Assembly (NCBI GenBank): GCA_034439955.1
Contig: JAWXBJ010000040.1
Span: forward strand, 1 to 5,970
Reading direction: 5' to 3'
DNA from: UBA7672 sp034439955
GTDB taxonomy: Bacteria > Pseudomonadota > Alphaproteobacteria > Caulobacterales > Hyphomonadaceae
Length of the DNA stretch: 5,970 nt
Part shown: positions 1-5,970 of the stretch, piece after piece
How positions within the stretch are numbered: position 1 is the first letter of the stretch
How the letters are laid out: the number at the start of each line of letters is the position of its first letter
Program-made: the position numbers and the translations under genes
Notes under the pieces: generated by a model
What the model was told of the DNA's origin: nothing
The model's input: the letters and a program-made list of their open reading frames with translations, nothing else
Database searches by the model: none

Positions 1-155
1 CTGAAGAACGCAGAGTAGACGCGCACCGCTGCTTCGGCGCCGTCGCCGGCTTCGGCGTAGCACCACATGGTGGGACCGTCCTGGGCCTGCGCCGGCGCAT
101 CCGCCAACAGCGTGCAGCCAAGCGCCAAGGCGCCAACGACAAAAGCAGTACGCAT
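1..155 (-). CDS. Small exported protein of unknown function, N-terminal part
   Basis: The reading frame starts at ATG 155-153, runs leftward and leaves the window still open, so only the first 51 residues are visible. The start is supported by an AGGGGA Shine-Dalgarno (minus strand 167-162) six bases upstream. Residues 1-24 look like a Sec signal peptide: a short basic start (M-R), a hydrophobic core (FVVGALALGCTLLA) and a signal peptidase I site A-Q-A at 22-24, giving a mature protein that starts QDGPTMWCYAE. A cysteine at residue 14 lies in the core, but the preceding A-L-G is a poor lipobox, so a lipoprotein is less likely. The mature part contains one cysteine (residue 32). I recognise no family, and export to the periplasm is inferred from the signal peptide alone. 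The gene is divergent from the thioesterase gene. Confidence 0.72.
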   Translation of the reverse strand, partial: MRTAFVVGALALGCTLLADAPAQAQDGPTMWCYAEAGDGAEAAVRVYSAFF

Positions 156-256
156 CGTCAATCCCCTGAAGAATGGTCGGCTGGCCAAACCCGTTATCTG
201 TAGCCTGCTTTGATCTATCGGCTAGCCCCGTTCTCGGCTAGCGAGCAGAGGCTGCT
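156..256. promoter_or_regulatory. Divergent intergenic region with a 9-bp direct repeat
   Basis: This 101-bp gap separates the exported-protein gene (minus) from the thioesterase gene (plus) and must hold both translation start regions. The sequence TCGGCTAGC occurs twice in direct orientation, at 218-226 and 234-242, starts 16 bp apart. Each copy contains the palindrome GCTAGC, and the first lies in an 8-bp palindrome GGCTAGCC (220-227). The second copy ends 14 bp before the GTG start at 257. I could not identify a convincing -35/-10 pair for either direction. An operator role for the repeat is possible but unproven. Confidence 0.35.
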
Positions 257-781
257 GTGGCGACGAACGGACAGAATTTCATGAGCTTCGACGGCTTCCC
301 GAACCTTCCGCCCCACGTCAACGAGCGCGTGGGACGCTTCATGTCGGGGGACCTGCCTCCGGCGCACCGGAATATGGGCGTCAGGCCAGACCTCTGGTGC
401 AAGGAGGCGGAGGTCGGCCGCGTCCTCTTCCGCTGGCCCAATGACGGGTCGCGGGACATCGCCTCCGGCCGCGTTTTCGGCGGCTGGATCGCGGCGCTTT
501 CTGACAATATCGTCTCGATGTGCATGGCGACGGCTCTTGAGGACGGCGAGGGCTTCACCACCCAGGATCTGCAGGTGAAGATATTCCGCCCCGTCACCGC
601 CGGCCTCATCGAGATCGAGGCGTGGGTCCAGAATCGGTCGAAAACCACCGGCTATGTCGAAGGCGAGTGGCGTCTGCCCGACGGGAGAGTGGCCGCCAAA
701 GTCCTGTCATGGAAGGCGATACGGCCCATCGCGAACTTCTCGTCGCGCGCACGACCCGATTCGGTTGTTTCAAGCGAATAA
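257..781 (+). CDS. PaaI-like hotdog-fold thioesterase
   Basis: This 174-residue protein has the layout of the PaaI/acyl-CoA thioesterase group of the hotdog superfamily, which hydrolyses thioesters, usually of CoA, in the cytoplasm. The hotdog core covers roughly residues 50-155. The signature segment GRVFGGWIAALSDN (71-84) corresponds to the family's HGG...D motif: the two glycines (75-76) and the acidic residue (D83) are kept, but the usual histidine is Phe74. The strand segment TTQDLQVKIFRPV (101-113) and the C-terminal EGEWRLPDGRVAAKVL (135-150) match the closing beta-sheet of such proteins. I chose GTG 257 because AGAGG (246-250) lies six bases upstream. ATG 281 (residue 9) is an alternative with a weaker Shine-Dalgarno and would not affect the domain. 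The substrate cannot be told. The stop lies only 25 bp before the groESL promoter, with no terminator visible between, so some readthrough into groES is possible. Confidence 0.82.
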   Translation: MATNGQNFMSFDGFPNLPPHVNERVGRFMSGDLPPAHRNMGVRPDLWCKEAEVGRVLFRWPNDGSRDIASGRVFGGWIAALSDNIVSMCMATALEDGEGFTTQDLQVKIFRPVTAGLIEIEAWVQNRSKTTGYVEGEWRLPDGRVAAKVLSWKAIRPIANFSSRARPDSVVSSE

Positions 782-805
782 AAGCCGCTTCAGCCCGCCT
801 GGCCG

Positions 806-836
806 CTTGACGCACCGGCCCGTCATCCCCTATCTC
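806..836 (+). promoter_or_regulatory. Heat-shock-type promoter of groESL
   Basis: A -35 element CTTGAC (806-811) is followed by a C-rich -10 region CCCCTATCT (827-835). The stretch CCTATCT fits the alphaproteobacterial sigma-32 -10 consensus CYTATNT, and CTTG fits its -35. The gap from CTTG to CCTATCT is 19 bp, one or two more than usual. The same bases can be read as a sigma-70 promoter, TTGACG (807-812) and TATCTC (831-836) with an 18-bp spacer, though that -10 is poor. The predicted transcription start is near 842-845, at the edge of the CIRCE element. The factor assignment is inferred from consensus only. Confidence 0.62.
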
Positions 837-843
837 CCGCGCA

Positions 844-876
844 CCGTTAGCACTCCCAGTGGGTGAGTGCTAACGG
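844..876 (+). promoter_or_regulatory. CIRCE operator (HrcA-binding inverted repeat)
   Basis: TTAGCACTC (847-855), a nine-base spacer (856-864) and GAGTGCTAA (865-873) match the CIRCE consensus exactly. The inverted repeat extends to 12-bp perfect arms, CCGTTAGCACTC and GAGTGCTAACGG. CIRCE is the established binding site of the repressor HrcA, whose activity depends on GroEL, so free chaperonin levels feed back on groESL transcription. Its position at the predicted transcription start fits repression, and the repeat would also form a hairpin at the 5' end of the mRNA. hrcA itself is not in this window. Confidence 0.97.
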
Positions 877-888
877 ACGCCAGTCACA

Positions 889-912
889 GGGCCTGCGGAT
901 GATCCGAAGCCC
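889..912 (+). other. Possible hairpin in the groES leader
   Basis: Between CIRCE and the groES ribosome binding site, GGGC (889-892) can pair with GCCC (909-912) and CGGA (896-899) with TCCG (903-906), leaving a UGA loop and a small 3/2 internal loop. It ends 13 bases before the Shine-Dalgarno GAGGG (926-930), so it does not mask it and does not look like a classical RNA thermometer. It may only stabilise the leader. Confidence 0.3.
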
Positions 913-936
913 GGTACAACACACAGAGGGCAATTC

Positions 937-1263
937 ATGAGCTTTCGACCGCTTCACGACCGCGTACTGGTCCGCCGCGTCAAGGAAGAAGAGAAATCCA
1001 AGGGCGGGATCATCATTCCCGACACCGTCAAGGAAAAGCCCCAGGAAGGCGAAGTAATCGCCACCGGTCCCGGCGCACTCGATGACGCTGGCAAGCGCGT
1101 CACGCTGGACGTGAAATCCGGCGACCGGATCCTGTTCGGCAAATGGTCGGGCACCGAAGTCACGATCGACGGCGAAGAGCTGATCATCATGAAGGAAAGC
1201 GATATTCTGGGCGTCATCGAGGGCAAGCCCGCGATGGCCATGACCCCGAAAGCCAAGAAATAG
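937..1263 (+). CDS. groES: Co-chaperonin GroES (Hsp10)
   Basis: GroES forms the heptameric lid that closes the GroEL folding chamber in the cytoplasm. The 108-residue protein starts with the family N-terminus FRPLHDRVLVRRV (3-15). The mobile loop that binds the GroEL apical domain follows at about 16-36, with the hydrophobic contact GGIIIPD at 23-29. Further conserved segments are GEVIATGPG (38-46), the lid region D49-D50, GDRILFGKWSGTEV and the terminal ESDILGVIE. The family is usually about 95-100 residues. Here an extra basic tail, KPAMAMTPKAKK, follows the normal end. The start is fixed by GAGGG (926-930) six bases upstream of ATG. It is the first gene of the groESL operon, controlled by the heat-shock-type promoter and CIRCE upstream. 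Confidence 0.98.
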   Translation: MSFRPLHDRVLVRRVKEEEKSKGGIIIPDTVKEKPQEGEVIATGPGALDDAGKRVTLDVKSGDRILFGKWSGTEVTIDGEELIIMKESDILGVIEGKPAMAMTPKAKK

Positions 1264-1320
1264 TCCCGGCGACCTCGCCGTCCAAACCCCGTTTCAATTG
1301 AACTCGAAAGAACCTGAACA
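1264..1320 (+). other. groES-groEL intercistronic spacer with small hairpin
   Basis: The 57-base spacer begins with a perfect 5-bp hairpin, CGGCG (1267-1271), loop ACCT, CGCCG (1276-1280), just after the groES stop. No T-tract follows, so it is not a terminator. The rest is less structured and ends in a purine-rich GAAAG (1306-1310), a weak, distant Shine-Dalgarno for groEL. In Agrobacterium the groESL message is reported to be cleaved between the two genes after heat shock. The hairpin could mark a similar processing site, but that is inference. Confidence 0.35.
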
Positions 1321-2967
<1,647 letters not shown>

Positions 2968-2992
2968 ACCTTAGCAATCAGGATGAACAACG

Positions 2993-3020
2993 AAGGCGGT
3001 CCCACAGGGCCGCCTTTTTT
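2993..3020 (+). terminator. Rho-independent terminator of groESL
   Basis: AAGGCGG (2993-2999) pairs with CCGCCTT (3010-3016), and CCC (3001-3003) continues with GGG (3007-3009). T3000 is bulged and the loop is ACA. Six T residues (3015-3020) follow the G+C-rich stem. It begins 25 bases after the groEL stop and ends the groESL transcript. Confidence 0.93.
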
Positions 3021-3038
3021 GTGACTCGCCATCAAATT

Positions 3039-3078
3039 TCGATTGAATGATTATCGATAATCACATATCGATATTCGA
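3039..3078 (+). promoter_or_regulatory. AT-rich palindromic region, candidate promoter/operator
   Basis: This stretch is strikingly AT-rich compared with its GC-rich surroundings. It holds a perfect 16-bp palindrome TGATTATCGATAATCA (3048-3063) and a perfect 10-bp palindrome ATATCGATAT (3065-3074), both centred on CG, with centres 14 bp apart. Further TCGA motifs lie at 3039-3042 and 3075-3078. A possible sigma-70 promoter overlaps: TTGAAT (3043-3048) and TATCGA (3066-3071), 17 bp apart, which would start transcription near 3078-3082. The -10 match is only moderate. The layout suits an operator overlapping the promoter of the downstream RNA candidate. I do not recognise the regulator. Confidence 0.4.
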
Positions 3079-3216
3079 GAAGTTCGGATGAGCTGACCGC
3101 CCCCTGGCGGGCCAGCCAAATGGCGCCATCCATCTGACCCCTGGAGGGCGCACATTACAACAGAACTTCAGGTGCTGATTCTTGGGACGGCCCGTTCAAG
3201 CGGGTCGTCCCATTTT
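3079..3216 (+). ncRNA. Candidate structured small RNA downstream of groEL
   Basis: A roughly 138-base stretch between two plus-strand terminators folds into three successive hairpins and contains no credible reading frame. Hairpin 1: GCTG (3092-3095) and CCGCC (3097-3101) pair with GGCGG (3106-3110) and CAGC (3113-3116), loop CCCT. Hairpin 2: AATG (3119-3122), GCGCC (3123-3127) and TCCA (3129-3132) pair with TGGA (3142-3145), GGCGC (3147-3151) and CATT (3153-3156), giving 13 pairs with one A-G mismatch and one bulged A around a nine-base loop. Then about 27 less structured bases lead to hairpin 3, a terminator (3184-3216). An AT-rich candidate promoter lies directly upstream, beyond the groESL terminator, which argues for an independent transcript. 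It matches no RNA family I know. A trans-acting regulator is plausible but unproven. The 5' end is an estimate. Confidence 0.45.
3184..3216 (+). terminator. Second plus-strand Rho-independent terminator
   Basis: GGGACGGCCCG (3184-3194) pairs over 11 positions with CGGGTCGTCCC (3201-3211), one of them a G-U wobble, around the loop TTCAAG. ATTTT follows. The T-run is short but the stem is strong. groESL already ends at 2993-3020, so this second terminator implies another transcript starting between the two, which is the main reason for calling the small RNA candidate. A back-up for groESL readthrough is the alternative. Confidence 0.75.
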
Positions 3217-3250
3217 CACTGCATGGTCGCCACGAGTTTCGGCGTCAGAC

Positions 3251-3281
3251 AAAAAAAGGCGGCGCGAAGTCTCGCGCCGCC
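3251..3281 (-). terminator. Rho-independent terminator of the hisS-hisZ-hisG operon
   Basis: On the minus strand a perfect 10-bp stem, GGCGGCGCGA (3281-3272) with TCGCGCCGCC (3267-3258) around a GACT loop, is followed by seven T residues (3257-3251). On the plus strand no T-run follows, so the direction is clear. It lies about 250 bases past the hisG stop, leaving a long untranslated tail, and faces the plus-strand terminator 35 bases away. Confidence 0.92.
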
Positions 3282-3529
3282 ATCAAAGGGTCTGATACGA
3301 GCGTTTCCTCCCCGAAACGCCAAACCACCGAAGCAGTTCGTTGTCACACTCTCTCCACAATCGCGAAGAGTCAACCGGTGGCTTACATTTTCGTCATCGA
3401 CTGGCGCACGAATTCACCCTGACACACGCTGACTTGGAGCTGATTGGCGGGATCCTGCGTCCGGTCTGGCCGGCGCCACGCAACTTGCGACCTCCACCAG
3501 CCGCTTCGTTCACCTGCACTCGCGCTGGA
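3282..3529. other. Non-coding stretch between hisG stop and its terminator
   Basis: These 248 bases hold no gene I can support on either strand. On the minus strand the frames break up quickly, and the longest stretch after hisG, which ends at the TGA near 3394, is a low-complexity frame with no recognisable domain. On the plus strand a frame running on from 3341 lies mostly inside antisense hisG. There is a 7-bp hairpin GCGTTTC (3301-3307) / GAAACGC (3314-3320), and an imperfect inverted repeat around 3339-3374 in which GTTG/CAAC and ACTCT/AGAGT pair. It is most simply the 3' untranslated region of the his transcript. A decayed gene remnant or a 3'-derived small RNA is possible. Confidence 0.5.
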
Positions 3530-4492
3530 TCACGGCGTCCTCGCCGAATCGAGCCTTGCGGCAAAAGCATCGAACCGGGCGCAGTCCGTCCGGTAGACGA
3601 AGCTCGCGTCGATCGTCCGGACCGGCCCTCCTCCAGCGCCCGCAATGGCCCGCGCGACTTCATGCGCCTCAACCCGCCGGCAAAGGGCTTCACCCGGGCT
3701 CAGCACTTCTACCGCCCCGATGAAGTCGGGGGCCAGCCGCCCGACCTGGAAGGCCGGATCGAAGCGCAGCGCCAGACGGGTCTTGCCCGACGCACGGGCG
3801 TCGATCACCTGAAGCAAAGCGCGCAGGGACGCCAGGGCTTCCGGCGACCAGTGGGCTTTCAACCCCGCCACCAGTTGCGCCTCGCTCGACAGGATCAGCC
3901 CGTCCCGAATGATCTTGAGCCCATTCCCCTCCAGGGTCGCGCCAGTCGTCGTGATATCGACGATGAGTTCGGCGGCGCCGGAAGCTGGCGCGCCTTCCGT
4001 GGCCCCCGCGCTTTCGACGATGCGATAATGCCCTATCCCGGCCGCCGCAAAGAATGTCCGCGTTGATCGTACATACTTGGTCGCCACCCTCAATCGCTGG
4101 CCGGTTCTCGCTTCGTGACGCGCGCCGACATCATCAAGATCGGCCATCGTATCGACGTCGATCCAGCTTTTTGGCGCCGCCACCACCAGTCTCGCCCGGC
4201 CAAATCCAAGGGGCGCCAGCAGGTGCGCCGCCGCTTCCAGGTCCGGCGCCGTCTCCCTCAGCAGATCCTCGCCCGTCACTCCAAGATGCAGGTCGCCGGA
4301 AACAACGCCCTGCGCAATCTCGGAAGCGGACAGGAGCTGCACCTCGACCCCGGCCAACCCCTCCAGCCGCGCCGAATAGGCCCTGGCCCCGCCAATCTGT
4401 TCAAGTCGCAGGCCGGCGTCTGCGAAATACGCCTCCGTCTGCTCCTTCAGTCGTCCCTTGGAGGGTATGGCCAGTCGCAGCGACGTCGTCAT
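3530..4492 (-). CDS. hisG: ATP phosphoribosyltransferase catalytic subunit HisG
   Basis: HisG joins ATP and PRPP to give phosphoribosyl-ATP, the first committed step of histidine synthesis, in the cytoplasm. The catalytic region spans about residues 1-225. It has the N-terminal LAIPSKGRLKE (7-17), the GVTGEDLL segment (71-78), ATKYVRSTRTFF (137-148) and the PRPP loop with VESAGATEGAP (159-169) and ELIVDITTTGATLEGNGL (175-192). HisG that works with HisZ is normally the short form, about 200-235 residues. This one has 320, with some 95 extra residues that show no clear match by eye to the histidine-binding domain of long HisG. The adjacent hisZ argues for the hetero-oligomeric enzyme, in which HisZ mediates feedback. 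The ATG overlaps the hisZ stop as ATGA. GGAGG touches the start codon with no spacing, so translation probably depends on coupling to hisZ. hisG is the last gene before the terminator. Confidence 0.94.
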   Translation of the reverse strand: MTTSLRLAIPSKGRLKEQTEAYFADAGLRLEQIGGARAYSARLEGLAGVEVQLLSASEIAQGVVSGDLHLGVTGEDLLRETAPDLEAAAHLLAPLGFGRARLVVAAPKSWIDVDTMADLDDVGARHEARTGQRLRVATKYVRSTRTFFAAAGIGHYRIVESAGATEGAPASGAAELIVDITTTGATLEGNGLKIIRDGLILSSEAQLVAGLKAHWSPEALASLRALLQVIDARASGKTRLALRFDPAFQVGRLAPDFIGAVEVLSPGEALCRRVEAHEVARAIAGAGGGPVRTIDASFVYRTDCARFDAFAARLDSARTP

Positions 4493-5589
4493 CCTCCGCC
4501 ACCATCAACCAGGCGATCGACGCGAAGCATCGCCCCTGTCGCGTTGGCGGAGCGCTTGCCGCCGCTCATCCGGGCCGTCAGCCCGTCATAGCGGCCACCG
4601 GCGACGACAGGCCGGTCGGGAGACGCCGCTCGGCACAGATCAAAGACAAAACCGTCATAGTATTCGAACCGCCGCCCGGCTTCGGCGCTGAAGACAGCCG
4701 TGTTCCAGAAAGGCGGGTCCAGCGCCTCGATCCGCTTCAGCCGGATGCGAAACGCCTCCATTGCCGGACTGAGGTCCAGCCCCGCCTTTTGGGCGAAAGC
4801 GCCTAGGCGGGCGAGGCAGTCACCCGCCGGTCCTTCGATCTCCAGATATTCGATCAGCGATGCGGCGGGCCCTGCCGGAGGCGCCCGATACCCTGCGGCG
4901 TCACGCAACCGCTCGGCGATTTCCGCGGCCGAGCGACCGCCGACAGGCTGCACCCCGGCAATCGCGAGGATTTCCTCGACCGCCCTGCCTGCTTCATCGG
5001 CCGAAAGCATCGCGAGACCCGCACTCAACGCGGAGGCGGGACCGCGATCAGGCCCCTCGCGGAGCAATTCAGTGGCGCCCCTGCGACGGGCGAAAGCCAG
5101 TTTGAGTCGCTGGCTCCAGCTTGCCGGAAAGTCGAGGGCGTCCACTACGGCACGGAACAGGGCCACGTCGCCGAACCGTAGATTCGCCGCCTCGACGCCG
5201 CCCGCGCGCGCGGCGCCCAGCGCAACAGCCAGAGCATCGGCATCTTCGTCCGGACCGCCGCCGCCGAACCATTCGAACCCGATCTGGCCAAACTCGATGG
5301 GCTCGCTCGAGCCTGGTGGCGGCAGCCGATAAACCGTCCCGGCATAATGATAGCGCTGCATGGCGATCACGCCGCCCGCCGCCATCGTGGCGATCGGCGT
5401 CGTCATGTCGGGTCGCAGGCAGATTTCCTCGCCCAGGGAATCGGTGAATGTGCACAGCCGCGCCCTGAGCGCCTCTCCCGACAATTCCAGAATCGGGCGC
5501 GCCGGCCCGAGCGTGGGCGGATCGATCCACACGCTCCCGGCCTCGGCAATGCGCTCCAGGGCGCGTGCGCCTGCCTGCTGCCCGGTCAT
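4489..5589 (-). CDS. hisZ: ATP phosphoribosyltransferase regulatory subunit HisZ
   Basis: HisZ is a paralogue of histidyl-tRNA synthetase that has lost aminoacylation; it binds HisG, is needed for its activity and mediates histidine feedback. The 366-residue protein has the class II synthetase core without the anticodon-binding domain. It shows a motif-2-like LGEEICLRPDMTTPIA (52-67), then YRLPPPGSSEPIEFGQIGFEWFG (87-109), which replaces the HisRS arginine-rich segment. Towards the end come RRFEYYDGFVFDL (306-318) and AGGRYDGL (330-337), the counterparts of the two histidine-binding motifs. I chose ATG 5589 because the family N-terminus starts there and it overlaps the hisS TGA as ATGA. The open frame continues upstream to 5886, but that part is out-of-frame hisS. 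The 3' end overlaps hisG by four bases. A glycine-rich tail (DGGGG) encodes the GGAGG next to the hisG start. Confidence 0.95.
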   Translation of the reverse strand: MTGQQAGARALERIAEAGSVWIDPPTLGPARPILELSGEALRARLCTFTDSLGEEICLRPDMTTPIATMAAGGVIAMQRYHYAGTVYRLPPPGSSEPIEFGQIGFEWFGGGGPDEDADALAVALGAARAGGVEAANLRFGDVALFRAVVDALDFPASWSQRLKLAFARRRGATELLREGPDRGPASALSAGLAMLSADEAGRAVEEILAIAGVQPVGGRSAAEIAERLRDAAGYRAPPAGPAASLIEYLEIEGPAGDCLARLGAFAQKAGLDLSPAMEAFRIRLKRIEALDPPFWNTAVFSAEAGRRFEYYDGFVFDLCRAASPDRPVVAGGRYDGLTARMSGGKRSANATGAMLRVDRLVDGGGG

Positions 5590-5970
5590 GTCCCGCCGCC
5601 GAGCAAGCTGGCTATCCGCGCCGCCATTTCGGAGCGCGGGGCTTCGAACTGCCCTGGACGCTCGGCGCGCCAGGCTTCGTTGTCCGCGATGCCCTTGGCC
5701 GCTTCCGCGCCCACCTTCAGATCCTTGATGGTGACCACTCCTGCGTTTCGCTCCGTCTCGCCGACGATGACCACCGCAGGCGAGCCCCTGCGATCGGCAT
5801 ACTTCATTTGCGCCCGCATTCCCGACGCGCCCAGATAGGTTTCGGCGCGCACGCCCGCCGCGCGCAGTTCGGCGGCCATCGCGCAATACTCCGCGATGTG
5901 ATCCCTATCCAGAACCAGCACCAGAACGGGTCCCTGGACCGCCAATGCCTCGCTGGCCGCCATGGCGGCC
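5586..5970 (-). CDS. hisS: Histidyl-tRNA synthetase, C-terminal part
   Basis: The frame enters from the right window edge and ends at TGA 5588-5586; 128 residues are visible. They match the C-terminal anticodon-binding domain of histidyl-tRNA synthetase: a beta strand VLVLVLDRDH, the helix AAELRAAGVRAETYLG, then SGMRAQMKYADRRGSPAVVIVGETERNAGVVTIKDL, the usual core of this domain. The end, with DNEAWRAERPGQFEAP, is a form seen in alphaproteobacterial HisRS. The enzyme charges tRNA-His with histidine in the cytoplasm, but its catalytic core lies outside the window. It is the upstream member of the hisS-hisZ-hisG operon and overlaps hisZ by ATGA. Its tail LLGGGT encodes GGCGGGA two bases before the hisZ start, a closely spaced Shine-Dalgarno. 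An ATG at 5963 is internal and is not the start. Confidence 0.96.
   Translation of the reverse strand, partial: AAMAASEALAVQGPVLVLVLDRDHIAEYCAMAAELRAAGVRAETYLGASGMRAQMKYADRRGSPAVVIVGETERNAGVVTIKDLKVGAEAAKGIADNEAWRAERPGQFEAPRSEMAARIASLLGGGT

Noticed and set aside
162..168. CCCCTG in the RNA candidate is complementary to CAGGGG at the Shine-Dalgarno of the exported-protein gene
   Set aside because: The match is only six bases to a generic Shine-Dalgarno-like sequence and is expected by chance many times in a genome.
3172..3432. An 86-codon plus-strand frame across the terminators
   Set aside because: It runs through the second plus-strand terminator and the opposing minus-strand terminator stem, lacks a proper Shine-Dalgarno and has no recognisable domain.
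3341..4066. A 241-codon plus-strand frame overlapping hisG
   Set aside because: Most of it is antisense to the clearly real hisG. Its first 60 residues lie in the intergenic region but resemble nothing I know and have no convincing start.
5590..5886. A longer HisZ starting about 99 residues upstream
   Set aside because: The extra N-terminal part is Arg/Gly-rich translation of hisS in the wrong frame. The family N-terminus begins at 5589, within the ATGA overlap.

Overview
The window looks like an ordinary chromosomal segment of a GC-rich alphaproteobacterium. The support is a hisS-hisZ-hisG cluster with a HisRS-type HisZ subunit, a groES-groEL operon behind a perfect CIRCE operator and a CYTATNT-type heat-shock -10, and protein sequences typical of that class. 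A Caulobacterales/Hyphomonadaceae-like or neighbouring order is plausible, but the genus cannot be told from the sequence alone.

Layout. Positions 1-155 (minus) hold the start of a small exported protein with a clear signal peptide. A 101-bp divergent intergenic region follows, carrying a 9-bp direct repeat. Positions 257-781 (plus) encode a PaaI-like hotdog thioesterase. Positions 806-876 carry the groESL control region: a heat-shock-like promoter, then a CIRCE inverted repeat at the predicted transcription start. groES (937-1263) and groEL (1321-2967) follow and end in a strong terminator at 2993-3020. Positions 3021-3529 contain no convincing protein gene. Their left part holds an AT-rich palindromic stretch, two successive RNA-type hairpins and a second plus-strand terminator, which together look like an independent, undescribed small RNA gene (about 3079-3216). 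A minus-strand terminator (3251-3281) closes the opposing operon. From 3530 to the window end, all on the minus strand, lie hisG, hisZ and the 3' end of hisS, each pair overlapping by the four bases ATGA.

How it works together. GroES and GroEL form the chaperonin. They are probably induced by a sigma-32-like factor and repressed by HrcA through CIRCE. HisZ and HisG form the ATP phosphoribosyltransferase that starts histidine synthesis, and HisS charges tRNA-His, so one transcript links production and use of histidine. The thioesterase and the exported protein have no evident link to either operon.

Nothing here is an obviously exotic system. The best candidate for something new is the structured-RNA locus between groEL and hisG. 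A second point is the roughly 95-residue C-terminal extension on a HisG that is encoded beside HisZ.
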